From Streptomyces iakyrus (lineage in GTDB: Bacteria; Actinomycetota; Actinomycetes; Streptomycetales; Streptomycetaceae), in the NCBI RefSeq assembly GCF_000717055.1, contig NZ_JNXI01000014.1, forward strand, positions 310,001 to 374,000: DNA of 64,000 bases, given 5' to 3'. Below are positions 9,940-18,768 of the stretch, piece after piece. Position numbers and translations under genes: made by a program. Each line of letters starts with the position of its first letter. Within the stretch, counting starts at the first letter, position 1. Below the pieces are notes generated by a model. The model was not told the DNA's origin and ran no database searches. It saw only the letters and a program-made list of their open reading frames with translations.

Positions 9940-11172
9940 ATGCCACGTGGACGTCACCGCCATTCCCCGCCCCTTCACAGGATGCTGCCCCCGTCGGCGA
10001 TCGCAGGCGTCTCCCTCGTCTGCGCGTTGGGGCCCTGGGTGTTCACGGAGCCGATGGTGCTCCGCGGTCTGGCCGCGGCCGCCGCGGCGACGGCGGTCAT
10101 CGGCGCGGTCGTGCTGCGCCGTTGGGACACCCAGGCGGGCAAGCGCGTCGCCGACCTCACGCGCGCGCGTGCGAGCGACGAGTGGCGCTTCGAGGAGCGC
10201 GTCGCCGAACTGGAGGCCGACCTGGAGGAGTCGCGCGACTTGCGCGCGAAGCTGGAGCAGCGGCTGCGCTCCAAGCGCACCGAACTGGCCGGTCTGCGCA
10301 ACGAGCACGCCGCGCTGCTGCGCCGGTACGCCACGGCGGAGGCCGATCGCGCGAGCGTCCTCGAAGACCGCCGGATGCTGGAGATAGAGGCGACGGCTCC
10401 GGTACGGGCCGCGCTGCCGGCGGGAGCGCCGGACACGGCACCGGACGCGGACGGGACGCCCACCGCTCCCGCCGTGGACGAGGAGCCTGCGGTTCCCGCC
10501 GTGTTCTCGCCCGAGGGTTCCCGGCTGTTCCTGCGGGCCGCGGCCGCACTCGCCCGGTTCGACGGCGAGACGGCGCCGGTCCCGGACCCGGACGGCGGCG
10601 GCGACGGCGACGGCGTCCCGAAGGACGAGGACGCGGAGCCCGCCCCGGAGCAGGAGCAGGAGCAACCGGAGCAGGAAGAGGCGGAGCAGCGGGAGCAGGC
10701 GCCGGCGGACGAGGCCCAGCGGCAGTCCGCGACGGACGACGGGCACGAGCGCACGACCGCCGAGACGTCCGCGCCGGGCGGCGGGACCGCCGTGCCGGCC
10801 GGCGGGAGCGAACGGCTCCCGGAGCCCGCGCGGGCCGAGCAGCCCGCGGACCGGCGCACCGGCCACTACACCGTGCCGACCGCCGTGGCCGTCCCGCCGC
10901 AGGCGCCGGTCCGCCGTCCGCAGGCCGGCGGCGGGTTCGACTTCTTCGGCACGAAGGCGGGCACCTCGCGGGCGGCCCTGGAGGCCGTGCAGAACGAGGA
11001 CCTCGCCGATGTCGTCGGCCAGGAGGCGCTCGCCCTGCACAAGGCCGAGACCGAGGCCCGCTACAAGCCGGCCGACGAGGAGTCGCGCGGCATCGGCCAG
11101 GTCATCGACCTGACGGCGCACGACGAGACGGAGCAGATCGACGTGCAGGGACTGCGCAGCGCGGTGTCCTGA
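9940..11172 (+). CDS. coiled-coil membrane protein of unknown function
   Basis: A 410-residue protein that I do not recognise. A short basic N-terminus is followed by two hydrophobic helices (about 16-36 and 38-57), then a strongly charged coiled coil (FEERVAELEADLEESRDLRAKLEQRLRSKRTEL, given here in part by position 73-105), a low-complexity acidic Glu/Gln region (EQEQEQPEQEEAEQ), and a conserved-looking C-terminus (GGFDFFGTKAG, EDLADVVGQEALALHKAETEARY). The ATG at 9940 has TAAGTT (9927-9932) seven bases before it, fitting a leaderless mRNA. The layout suggests a scaffold or division-related protein, but this is only inference. Confidence 0.75.
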   Translation: MPRGRHRHSPPLHRMLPPSAIAGVSLVCALGPWVFTEPMVLRGLAAAAAATAVIGAVVLRRWDTQAGKRVADLTRARASDEWRFEERVAELEADLEESRDLRAKLEQRLRSKRTELAGLRNEHAALLRRYATAEADRASVLEDRRMLEIEATAPVRAALPAGAPDTAPDADGTPTAPAVDEEPAVPAVFSPEGSRLFLRAAAALARFDGETAPVPDPDGGGDGDGVPKDEDAEPAPEQEQEQPEQEEAEQREQAPADEAQRQSATDDGHERTTAETSAPGGGTAVPAGGSERLPEPARAEQPADRRTGHYTVPTAVAVPPQAPVRRPQAGGGFDFFGTKAGTSRAALEAVQNEDLADVVGQEALALHKAETEARYKPADEESRGIGQVIDLTAHDETEQIDVQGLRSAVS

Positions 11173-11182
11173 CGCCTCTTCC

Positions 11183-11222
11183 GGCGCGGGGCCCTTCGGC
11201 TACGGCCGAGGGGCCCCGCGCC
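11183..11222. terminator. bidirectional hairpin between the coiled-coil gene and ydbT-like gene
   Basis: An 18-bp stem (11183-11200 with 11205-11222, one G.U pair) closes a TACG tetraloop. It sits just after the plus-strand stop at 11172 and just before the minus-strand stop at 11232, so it can end both transcripts. Confidence 0.85.
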
Positions 11223-11231
11223 TGTGCGCGG

Positions 11232-12566
11232 TCATGCCATCCAGCGGTCCGGCCGCGCGTCCCGGCGCCCCGTGCGGGACCGTTCCGCCTGTGCCGCCAG
11301 CAGCTCGCGCGCCTCGGCCGTGTTCCGCAGCCGGGCCCGCACCGTTTTGTTCGCGCCTGTGTCCACACACACGTCGGCGAGGCCCCGGGCCCGTTCCCAC
11401 GGCCCCTGCGTCATCCGTACGCTCTGCACCTTGGCGTGCGGCACCAGCGCCAGGCTCCGCCGCAGCAGCCCGGACCGGGACGCGAACACCGCGTCCGTGA
11501 CGGCGAGTCCGTATCCGCGCCACCACAGCGGCACGCACCAGCGGGCCGCGCGCGGCGCCGGTGACAGGGCCGCCGCCTCCGGCACGCTCACCCCGGGCAG
11601 CACGCGCGCGACGACCTCCTCGGCGATCTCGCGCGGAGCGACGGGCACCAGCACGGAGTTGGACGAGCCGGCCACGTCCAGCTCGACGCGCACCCACCCG
11701 CGCCGCCGCCACAGCAGCGGTTCCACGATCCGCACGGTCTGGACGCGTCCCGGCGGCACCGTCTCGTGGGACCGGTCCAGCAGCCCGTGGTCGATGCGCA
11801 GCCCGTCGGGCGACTCGGCGAGCGTCCAGTCGTACTCGGCGACGAACCGCCCGACGCTGCTCGCGCCCGCCGTGCCCAGCAGCGGCAGGGCGACCGCGAG
11901 GACCGTCCACAGGCTGTGGGTGAGCAGCCACAGCACCGGCGGGACGACGAGCGCCGCGGCCAGCGACATCCAGGTCGCGCCCGTCAGCACCAGCGACAGG
12001 GCGAGGACGCCGGGCGGCACCCGCAGCAGCTGCCGGGAGGGGGCCTCGCCGACCTCGTGCGCGGTCTCGGGTGCGAAACCGGCCGCCCGGGCGAGCAGTT
12101 CGGCCCGCAGCGTCCGCGCCTCGTCCGCGCCGAGGAAGGCCAGTTCGTCCTTCTTGTCGGCGCCTATGACGTCGAGTTTCAGCTTGGCGACGCCAGCGAC
12201 CCGGGCCAGCAGCGGCTGGGTGACGTCGACGGCCTGGATCCGCTCCAGCCGGATGTGCGCGGTGCGCCGGAAGACCAGCCCGGTACGGATGCGCAGTTCG
12301 GTCTCGGTCACCGCGAAGTGCGTGAACCACCAGGAGCAGAAGCCGTAGAGGGCGGCGGCCGGGACGAGCACGGCGAGGCCGATCAGCAGGGTGGTCGTGG
12401 TCAGCCGGGTCAGATGGCGCTGCGCCCCGTCCGGGTCGTGCACGGCCCAGCCGATCAGCACGGCGACCGGTGCCCAGGCGCGGCGCAGCGGGGTGACGGG
12501 GTGCAGCCGCCGCTCGGTCACCTCTGCGGCGGCCTCGGAGGCCTCGGCGGCCCCGGGCGCCGTCAC
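11232..12566 (-). CDS. PH-domain membrane protein, YdbT type
   Basis: A 444-residue protein with paired hydrophobic helices alternating with bacterial PH (bPH2, PF03703-like) domains. Helices lie near residues 30-70, 185-230 and 240-260; PH-type segments include [35 protein letters not shown], near 75-110, and a similar repeat ([34 protein letters not shown]) near 250-285, with a third ([34 protein letters not shown]) near 375. It starts with GTG at 12566, overlapping the ydbS-like stop (GTGA). In Bacillus the YdbS/YdbT pair is linked to resistance to bacteriocins and envelope stress; no specific ligand can be assigned here. Confidence 0.85.
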   Translation of the reverse strand: MTAPGAAEASEAAAEVTERRLHPVTPLRRAWAPVAVLIGWAVHDPDGAQRHLTRLTTTTLLIGLAVLVPAAALYGFCSWWFTHFAVTETELRIRTGLVFRRTAHIRLERIQAVDVTQPLLARVAGVAKLKLDVIGADKKDELAFLGADEARTLRAELLARAAGFAPETAHEVGEAPSRQLLRVPPGVLALSLVLTGATWMSLAAALVVPPVLWLLTHSLWTVLAVALPLLGTAGASSVGRFVAEYDWTLAESPDGLRIDHGLLDRSHETVPPGRVQTVRIVEPLLWRRRGWVRVELDVAGSSNSVLVPVAPREIAEEVVARVLPGVSVPEAAALSPAPRAARWCVPLWWRGYGLAVTDAVFASRSGLLRRSLALVPHAKVQSVRMTQGPWERARGLADVCVDTGANKTVRARLRNTAEARELLAAQAERSRTGRRDARPDRWMA

Positions 12567-13093
12567 AGCCCCGCCGACCGGGCTTCGCCCAGCTCGGTGA
12601 GCCGGTCGCGCAGCCGCTCCGCCTCGGCCGGGTCCAGACCGGGGATGGTCGCGTCGGTCGCCGCTGCGGCCGTGTGCAGCTGCACGCTGGCCAGCCCGAA
12701 GTGCCGCTCGACGGGCCCGGAGGTGACCTCGACCAGCTGCATCCGTCCGTACGGCACGACCGTCTCCTCGCGCCACAGCACGCCACGGCTGATCAGCAGG
12801 TCGTCGGCCCGCTCGGCGTACCGCCAGGAACGCCAGTTGCGCTCGGTCATCACCCAGCCCCAGATCAGCAGCGCCAGCGGCGGCAGCGCGAAGGCGGCCC
12901 ATACGGGCCCGGCCAGCAGCCCCGGCACCAGCCCGGCGGCCAGGGTGATCAGCCCGAGCCACACCACCAGCAGCAGCCGGCGCATCTTCAGCAGGCCGGG
13001 CGGCAGCGCGATCCACACCGGCTCATCCCCGGCCGCCCCGGCCGTGGCCTGCGCCGCGTCCGGCCCCGTGTCCTGCGGACTCCCCGTATCCAT
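12563..13093 (-). CDS. PH-domain membrane protein, YdbS type
   Basis: A 176-residue partner of the downstream YdbT-like protein: a short N-terminal tail, two membrane helices ([20 protein letters not shown] and [18 protein letters not shown]) and one bPH2 domain ([40 protein letters not shown]). The ATG at 13093 has no Shine-Dalgarno, but TACGCT (13105-13100) lies six bases before it, fitting a leaderless mRNA. It diverges from the orphan nuoD only 25 bases away, so the two promoters must overlap or lie in each other's coding region. Confidence 0.85.
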   Translation of the reverse strand: MDTGSPQDTGPDAAQATAGAAGDEPVWIALPPGLLKMRRLLLVVWLGLITLAAGLVPGLLAGPVWAAFALPPLALLIWGWVMTERNWRSWRYAERADDLLISRGVLWREETVVPYGRMQLVEVTSGPVERHFGLASVQLHTAAAATDATIPGLDPAEAERLRDRLTELGEARSAGL

Positions 13094-13118
13094 GGGGCCA
13101 GCGTACGTAGGAGAGACT

Positions 13119-14276
13119 GTGTCCATGACTCCTACGACGGAGACCATGGTCGGAATCGGCGGCGCCGCGGAGAGCACCGACATGGTGCTCAACATCGGGC
13201 CGCAGCACCCGTCCACCCACGGCGTGCTGCGGCTGAAGCTCGTCCTGGACGGCGAGCGCATCAAGCACGCGGAGCCGGTGATCGGCTACATGCACCGCGG
13301 CGCGGAGAAGCTGTTCGAGGCGCGCGACTACCGCCAGATCATCATGCTCGCCAACCGCCACGACTGGCTGTCGGCGTTCTCCAACGAGCTGGGCGTGGTC
13401 CTGGCCGTGGAGCGGATGCTCGGCATGGAGGTGCCCGAGCGCGCGGTGTGGCTGCGCACGCTGCTCGCCGAGCTGAACCGGGTGCTCAACCACCTGATGT
13501 TCCTCGGCTCGTACCCGCTGGAACTCGGCGGGATCACCCCGATCTTCTACGCCTTCCGGGAGCGCGAGGAGCTCCAGCACGTCATGGAGGAGATCTCCGG
13601 CGGGCGGATGCACTACATGTTCAACCGGGTGGGCGGCCTCAAGGAGGACCTGCCGGCCGGGTGGACCGCCCGCGCGCGCACCGCCGTCGCCGACGTGCGC
13701 TCCCGCATGGACCGCTTCGACGACCTGGTGCTCGGCAACGAGATCTTCCGCGGCCGCACGCGGGACGTCGGTGTCCTCACCCCGGAGGCCGTGCACGCCT
13801 ACGGGGTCAGCGGGCCGATCGGCCGTGCCTCGGGCGTCGACTTCGACCTGCGCCGCGACGAGCCGTACCTCGCCTACGGCGACCTCCAGGACACGCTGAA
13901 GGTGGTCACCCGCCAGGAGGGCGACTGCCTCGCCCGCTTCGAGTGCCTCCTGGAGCAGACGCACAACGCGCTGGACCTGGCCGACGCCTGCCTCGACCGG
14001 CTCGCCGAGCTGCCGCCCGGGCCGGTCAACCAGCGGCTCCCGAAGGTCCTCAAGGCACCCGAGGGCCACACGTACGCCTGGACCGAGAACCCCCTCGGCA
14101 TCAACGGCTACTACCTCGTCAGCAAGGGCGAGAAGACCCCGTACCGGCTGAAGCTGCGCTCGGCGTCGTACAACAACATCCAGGCGCTGACGGAGCTGCT
14201 GCCGGGGACGCTGGTCGCGGACATGGTGGCGATCCTGGGGTCGATGTTCTTCGTGGTCGGGGACATCGACAAGTAG
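13119..14276 (+). CDS. nuoD2: orphan NADH-quinone oxidoreductase subunit D (NuoD-like)
   Basis: A 385-residue homologue of the 49-kDa/NuoD subunit of complex I, without other nuo genes nearby. The quinone-pocket motif [13 protein letters not shown] lies near residues 27-39, HRGAEKL at 59-65, and the C-terminal segment [15 protein letters not shown] is normal. Arg60 (codon 13296-13298) in HRG matches the arginine that is dimethylated in mitochondrial NDUFS2. GTG at 13119 is five bases after GGAG, while the in-frame ATG at 13125 is 11 bases after it, so GTG is preferred. A true nuo operon is expected elsewhere in the genome. Its convergent neighbour is a MidA-type methyltransferase. Confidence 0.9.
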   Translation: MSMTPTTETMVGIGGAAESTDMVLNIGPQHPSTHGVLRLKLVLDGERIKHAEPVIGYMHRGAEKLFEARDYRQIIMLANRHDWLSAFSNELGVVLAVERMLGMEVPERAVWLRTLLAELNRVLNHLMFLGSYPLELGGITPIFYAFREREELQHVMEEISGGRMHYMFNRVGGLKEDLPAGWTARARTAVADVRSRMDRFDDLVLGNEIFRGRTRDVGVLTPEAVHAYGVSGPIGRASGVDFDLRRDEPYLAYGDLQDTLKVVTRQEGDCLARFECLLEQTHNALDLADACLDRLAELPPGPVNQRLPKVLKAPEGHTYAWTENPLGINGYYLVSKGEKTPYRLKLRSASYNNIQALTELLPGTLVADMVAILGSMFFVVGDIDK

Positions 14277-14291
14277 CGCCCAAAAGGTCCT

Positions 14292-15278
14292 CTAAAGGGG
14301 GTCCTCGACGCCGACGGGCTGCACCAGCCAGCCGAAGTCGCCCAGCCCGCCCGTCGCGGTGAGCTCGGCGGCCTCACCGGCGTTCGCGAGGGCGCGTACG
14401 TAGGCGGCGGGGTCGGTGGAGGCCAGCGTGAGCGGGGGGCGCGCGCCGGTCACGCCCAGGGTGCGCAGCGCCTCGCGCTGGGGCAGTACGCGCCCGCCGG
14501 GCAGCGCGCACGCGTCCAGGGCGACGTGCGCGGTGATGTCGCAGGAGCCGTCCGGTACCGGTGTCGTCTCGCGGCCCTCGCGGAAGCCGGTCAGCGTCCC
14601 GAACGGGGGCCGGGCGTCCGCCGTGTGCGCGTAGTCCACGGCGACGGCGAGCCCCCGCCCGAGCGTCGCGACCGCCGCGGCCCACGCCTCGTCCCGGGGC
14701 AGGCCGATCTCGGCCCGCAGTCCCTCCTGGCCCGGCAGCGGCCACCACCGCCGAAGCCACCGGGCCTGCGCTCCGTCCACCGGCTCCCCGAGCCGCTCGC
14801 TCCCGTCCTGGCGGACCAGCACCAGCCGCGCGACGCCCGCGGCGTCCACCTCGGCGACCTCCACGGGCACGTTGTCCAGCCACTCGTTGGCAAACAGCAG
14901 CCCGGTCGTCCCCTGCGGGGGCTCGGCCAGCCACTCGATCCGGTGATCGAGCCCGGCCGGCCGCCCGGCGATGTCGACGGCGTACGCGCGCGTGCGGGCC
15001 GCCACGTCCGCGGGCAGCGCGGCGAGCACGGCGCCCGTCAGCTCACCCCGTCCGGCCGCCATGTCGACGAAGTCCAGCGTCGCGGGCCGCCCCAGCGCCT
15101 CGTCGACCCGGCACAGCAGCCGTGCCACGGCCCCGGCGAACAGCGGCGACGCGTGCACGGACGTCCGGAAATGCCCGGCCGGTCCCTCCGCGCGCCGGTA
15201 GAAGCCCCCCGGCGCGTACAGGGCGTCCTGCGCCGCCGCACGCCACCCGCGCCACTGATCCCCGGTTCCCGCTGTCAC
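14292..15278 (-). CDS. MidA/NDUFAF7-family SAM-dependent methyltransferase
   Basis: A 328-residue protein of the DUF185/MidA family. The N-terminal signature [17 protein letters not shown], the Rossmann glycine motif [16 protein letters not shown] (near residue 71), and [12 protein letters not shown] (equivalent to ANELLDALPV of the family) are visible. The mitochondrial homologue NDUFAF7 symmetrically dimethylates an arginine of NDUFS2, the NuoD counterpart. Here the gene converges on an orphan nuoD whose stop is 15 bases away, which suggests the same enzyme-substrate pairing. The GTG at 15278 has TAGCCT six bases upstream (15290-15285) and no Shine-Dalgarno, fitting leaderless translation. 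Confidence 0.88.
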   Translation of the reverse strand: MTAGTGDQWRGWRAAAQDALYAPGGFYRRAEGPAGHFRTSVHASPLFAGAVARLLCRVDEALGRPATLDFVDMAAGRGELTGAVLAALPADVAARTRAYAVDIAGRPAGLDHRIEWLAEPPQGTTGLLFANEWLDNVPVEVAEVDAAGVARLVLVRQDGSERLGEPVDGAQARWLRRWWPLPGQEGLRAEIGLPRDEAWAAAVATLGRGLAVAVDYAHTADARPPFGTLTGFREGRETTPVPDGSCDITAHVALDACALPGGRVLPQREALRTLGVTGARPPLTLASTDPAAYVRALANAGEAAELTATGGLGDFGWLVQPVGVEDPL

Positions 15279-15396
15279 CGGGCCAGGCTATGTGCACGCA
15301 ACGAACGCAACTCCACCTTGCGGAGTATGCGCGCGGGGTACGGATCGGTCCTCCGGTTGACCCCTGCACCTATCGCGCTTCCCTACGCTGGGTTAC

Positions 15397-16590
15397 GTGC
15401 AGCGCCTCTATGACTTCCTCCGCAGGCACCCGATGTGGGTCGACGGCTTCTGGGCCGTGGCCCTCCTCGGGATTTCGGTGCTGGGCGGAGCGGCGGGCGA
15501 GCGGATCGGCCCCTGGGCCGCCGTCGTCCCGATCACGCTGCTGCTGAGCCTCGTGGTCGCGCTGCGCCGCCGGATGCCGGAGAAGATGCTGCTGCTGGCG
15601 GCCGCGGTGGGCGTGGCGCAGCTGGTCACCGACGTCGCGATCCTGCCCGCCGACTTCGCCATGCTGGTGATCGTCTACACGGTCGCGGCGGAAGGCGCCC
15701 GCTGGGCCTCCCGCTTCGCACTGGTCGCCGGCCTGTGCGCGGCCCCCCTGGCACAGCTGCGCTGGTCGAACGAGCAGACGGGGGTAGCGGGCGACATCGC
15801 CCTGGCGGTCCTCCAGACCGTCCCCTTCGCCCTCGCCTGGGTGCTCGGCGACTCCATCCGCACCCGGCGCGCCTACTTCGCGCAGCTGGAGGAGCGGGCT
15901 GCCCGCCTGGAGAAGGAGCGCGAGGCGCAGTCCAAGGTCGCCGTCGCCGCCGAACGGGCCCGGATCGCCCGCGAGTTGCACGACGTCGTCGCGCACAACG
16001 TCTCGGTGATGGTGGTCCAGGCGGACGGCGCCGCCTACGTCCTCGACGCCGCGCCCGACCAGGCGAAGAAGGCCCTGGAGACCATCTCCTCCACCGGCCG
16101 CCAGGCCCTCGCCGAGATGCGCCGCCTGCTCGGCGTGCTGCGCACCGGAGAGCACCAGGAGGCCGGCGAGTACGTGCCGCAGCCCGACGTGGAGCAGATC
16201 GAGGACCTCGTCGAGCAGTGCCGCACCTCCGGACTGCCCGTCGACTTCAAGGTCGAGGGCACGCCCCGCCCGCTGCCCAGCGGCGTCGAGCTCACCGCCT
16301 ACCGCATCGTGCAGGAGGCGCTCACCAACACCCGCAAGCACGGCGGCCCCAACGCGGGCGCGAGCGTCCGCCTGGTCTACTTCGACGACGGCCTCGGCCT
16401 CCTCGTGGAGGACGACGGCAAGGGCGCCCCGCACGAGCTGTACGAAGAAGGCGGGTTCGACGGCCAGGGCCACGGTCTGATCGGCATGCGCGAGCGGGTC
16501 GGTATGGTCGGCGGCACCCTGGACGCGGGCCCGCGCCCGGGCGGAGGATTCCGCATCAGTGCTCTGCTGCCGCTCAAACCCGCGCACTGA
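15397..16590 (+). CDS. NarL-type sensor histidine kinase
   Basis: A 397-residue membrane kinase. Five or so hydrophobic helices in residues 18-150 form a compact sensor with little external sequence; a short coiled coil (QLEERAARLEKEREAQ) leads to a HisKA_3 dimerisation helix with His195 in RELHDVVAHNVSVM, then a HATPase_c domain (EALTNTRKHGG, GLLVEDDGKG, GQGHGLIGMRERVG). The signal is unknown. GTG at 15397 has TACGCT (15384-15389) seven bases before it and no ribosome site, fitting a leaderless mRNA. The cognate regulator follows 54 bases downstream. Confidence 0.93.
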   Translation: MQRLYDFLRRHPMWVDGFWAVALLGISVLGGAAGERIGPWAAVVPITLLLSLVVALRRRMPEKMLLLAAAVGVAQLVTDVAILPADFAMLVIVYTVAAEGARWASRFALVAGLCAAPLAQLRWSNEQTGVAGDIALAVLQTVPFALAWVLGDSIRTRRAYFAQLEERAARLEKEREAQSKVAVAAERARIARELHDVVAHNVSVMVVQADGAAYVLDAAPDQAKKALETISSTGRQALAEMRRLLGVLRTGEHQEAGEYVPQPDVEQIEDLVEQCRTSGLPVDFKVEGTPRPLPSGVELTAYRIVQEALTNTRKHGGPNAGASVRLVYFDDGLGLLVEDDGKGAPHELYEEGGFDGQGHGLIGMRERVGMVGGTLDAGPRPGGGFRISALLPLKPAH

Positions 16591-16644
16591 CGCCGGCACG
16601 CGCCCCTCACTGACACCTGTAACGACCCCTAGGGAAGAGGCCCG

Positions 16645-17313
16645 ATGACGATCCGCGTGATGCTCGTCGACGACCAGGTGCTGCTGCGCACCGGGTTCCG
16701 GATGGTGCTCGCCGCCCAGCCGGACATGGAGGTCGTGGCGGAGGCGGGCGACGGCGTCGAGGCCCTCCAGGAACTGCGGACGACCGAGGTCGACGTCGTG
16801 CTGATGGACGTCCGCATGCCGAAGCTCGACGGGGTGGAGACGACCCGCCGGATCTGCGCGGACACCGACCCGCCGAAGGTGCTCATCCTGACCACCTTCG
16901 ACCTCGACGAGTACGCCTTCTCCGGGCTGAAGGCGGGCGCCTCCGGGTTCATGCTCAAGGACGTGCCCCCGGCGGAGCTCCTGGCCGCGATCAGGGCCGT
17001 GCACAGCGGTGACGCGGTCGTGGCGCCCTCCACCACCCGGCGCCTGCTGGACCGCTTCGCACCGATGCTGCCCGGCACCAAGCAGCCCCAGCACAAGGAA
17101 CTGGAGCGGCTCACCGAACGCGAGCGCGAGGTCATGGTGCTGGTCGCGCAGGGCCTGTCCAACGGCGAGATCGCGGCGCGGCTCGTGCTGTCGGAGGCGA
17201 CCGTGAAGACGCACGTGGGCCGCATCCTGACCAAGCTGGGGCTCCGGGACCGGGTGCAGGTCGTGGTGCTGGCCTACGAGACGGGGCTGGTGCGGGCCGG
17301 CGGGCACGGCTGA
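16645..17313 (+). CDS. LuxR/NarL-family response regulator
   Basis: A 222-residue regulator with a receiver domain (DD at 9-10, phospho-acceptor Asp55 in VLMDVRMPK, Lys in MLKDVPP) and a C-terminal LuxR-type helix-turn-helix (LTEREREVMVLVAQGLSNGEIAARL, about 152-176). The ATG at 16645 follows GGGAAGAGG. It forms a two-component pair with the kinase just upstream, probably one transcript. The target genes are not evident from the window. Confidence 0.95.
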   Translation: MTIRVMLVDDQVLLRTGFRMVLAAQPDMEVVAEAGDGVEALQELRTTEVDVVLMDVRMPKLDGVETTRRICADTDPPKVLILTTFDLDEYAFSGLKAGASGFMLKDVPPAELLAAIRAVHSGDAVVAPSTTRRLLDRFAPMLPGTKQPQHKELERLTEREREVMVLVAQGLSNGEIAARLVLSEATVKTHVGRILTKLGLRDRVQVVVLAYETGLVRAGGHG

Positions 17314-17337
17314 TCCGCATCCCGGGCCGCCGGCCGG

Positions 17338-18444
17338 CTACCTGAGGATCCCCTCCAGGAACTCGCTGCCGAGCCGGGCCACCACCGTTACGTCCAGCTG
17401 GTGCAGGACGTAGCGGCCGCGGCGGCGGGTGGTGATCAGGCCCGCCTTCTTCAGCACGGCCAGGTGCCGGGATATCTCCGGGGCCGTCATGCCGAGCACC
17501 TGCGCCAGCTCGCTGGTGGTGTGCGCGCTGCGGGCCAGATGGCGGCACATGCGCATCCGGACCGGGTGGGACAGCGCCGTCATCCGCAGGGCCAGCTGTT
17601 CGAGCGTCTGCGGCGCGGCGAGCTCGGGGGAGCCGACCGGGTAGTGCAGCACCGGCTGCCAGCCGTACCGGTGCAGGACCATCAGGTGCGGCCAGCCGAG
17701 GCTGGTCGGGACGAGCAGCAGGCCGCCGTCGCCCGTGGCCGTACGGCCGTCGCCCAGCTTGTCGACCGTGATCCGGGCGGCCTCCTCGTCGAGTGTGATC
17801 GCCGGGGACACCGCGGCCAGCGCCTCGGCCAGGCCCTTGCGGCGCAGCAGGTCCGTCTTGTGCCGGGCGTCCGCCGCGAGCTGGTGGCGCAGCCGGGACC
17901 AGGCCTCCGCGAAGAACGCCTCGTCGCAGTCCCGGAGGAACTGCCGCAGCCAGGCCCGGATCCGGGGCGGGTCGGCCAGCAGCCGCTCCCCGAAGCGCAG
18001 TTGCCGCGGTCCGCGCGCGGCGGCCAGCTCCAGTGCCCGGCGGCGCGTCTCCGGGTCGGACAGCGTCGCCGGTTCGTTCTCGCCGTAGCAGGTGCCACAG
18101 CTGAACTCCATGGCCGCGTCCACGAACTGCTCGTCGGACAGCTTGTCGAGCTGGTCGAGCTCCTCGGCGAGGGTCGCGCCCGGCAGCGCGCGCCGGTCCG
18201 GCAGGCCCGCCCAGGGCAGGAACAGGTCCGAGAACGTCGTCCGCCACAGGAAGTCCGCCTCGCACATGCGGTCGGCCAGATGCGGGTCGAGCCGGGCCGT
18301 CACGCCCGTCACCCAGCCCTGCAGGCCCGGGTGGTGGGCCGGTTCGGACAGGGCGTGCAGCGCCATGCCGAGCTCGGCCAGGGGCGAGGGCACGACGGCG
18401 ACCTCCTCCGGCCGCAGCCCCGCGATGTCGATGTGCACGCTCAT
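17338..18444 (-). CDS. ArsR-type transcriptional regulator with DUF5937-like N-terminal region
   Basis: A 368-residue regulator. The first 260 residues form a helical region of the kind often annotated DUF5937 in actinobacteria; the C-terminal 100 residues are an ArsR-type winged helix (LALRMTALSHPVRMRMCRHL, TTSELAQVLGMTAPEISRHLAVLKKAGLI in part, TTRRRGRYVLHQLD). No cysteine metal-binding motif is seen in the helix, so the ligand is not an obvious metal. The ATG at 18444 is preferred; GTG at 18459 and 18438 are alternatives. A perfect 23-base palindrome lies 39 bases upstream and probably serves autoregulation and the facing small gene. Confidence 0.85.
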   Translation of the reverse strand: MSVHIDIAGLRPEEVAVVPSPLAELGMALHALSEPAHHPGLQGWVTGVTARLDPHLADRMCEADFLWRTTFSDLFLPWAGLPDRRALPGATLAEELDQLDKLSDEQFVDAAMEFSCGTCYGENEPATLSDPETRRRALELAAARGPRQLRFGERLLADPPRIRAWLRQFLRDCDEAFFAEAWSRLRHQLAADARHKTDLLRRKGLAEALAAVSPAITLDEEAARITVDKLGDGRTATGDGGLLLVPTSLGWPHLMVLHRYGWQPVLHYPVGSPELAAPQTLEQLALRMTALSHPVRMRMCRHLARSAHTTSELAQVLGMTAPEISRHLAVLKKAGLITTRRRGRYVLHQLDVTVVARLGSEFLEGILR

Positions 18445-18482
18445 GCCCTCATGGTGCACCGGGCCACTGACAACGCCCCCGC

Positions 18483-18505
18483 CGATTGACGGGCCCCGTC
18501 AATCG
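18483..18505. promoter_or_regulatory. perfect 11-bp inverted repeat, probable ArsR-family operator
   Basis: CGATTGACGGG and CCCGTCAATCG flank one central C. The palindrome lies between the ArsR-type gene (start 18444, minus strand) and a 54-residue ORF (start 18604, plus strand), the usual place for an autoregulatory operator of a divergent pair. Confidence 0.7.
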
Positions 18506-18603
18506 ACGCGACGCCACGCGCGGCGCGGGCGCACGGTGGGACCACCGGGGCAGCCGCGGAGCCTTCGGACCTCCATCACCCCGTCCCGCAGAGGCGATTC
18601 ACC

Positions 18604-18768
18604 ATGAGCAGCACGCAGCAGTACCTCCTCGACGCCTACCGGGCCCGCTCCCTGGGCGAGCCGGTCCCGCCCGCGCCGGGCACGCACGAGGGGCGGGCCG
18701 TACGTCGGTGGCGCGGCGAACGGCGGCTCCGGGACGTCCTGGGACGGTGGCGGCGGCGCCCTACCTGA
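18604..18768 (+). CDS. 54-residue basic protein, unknown
   Basis: A short ORF starting MSSTQQYLLDAYRARSLGEP and ending in an Arg-rich tail (VRRWRGERRLRDVLGRW). The ATG at 18604 has a possible ribosome site (GCAGAGG). Small proteins that begin with a similar QYLLDAYRA segment are, as I recall, common beside actinobacterial regulators and transporters. It faces the ArsR-type regulator across the 18483 palindrome, so it is probably under that regulator. Its end overlaps the convergent aldolase-like gene by 8 bases. No membrane segment is predicted. Confidence 0.6.
   Translation: MSSTQQYLLDAYRARSLGEPVPPAPGTHEGRAVRRWRGERRLRDVLGRWRRRPT

Noticed and set aside
15370..17307. 645-codon minus-strand frame opposite the two-component pair
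   Set aside because: His-, Gln- and Arg-rich translation typical of antisense frames; the plus strand encodes clear kinase and regulator domains.
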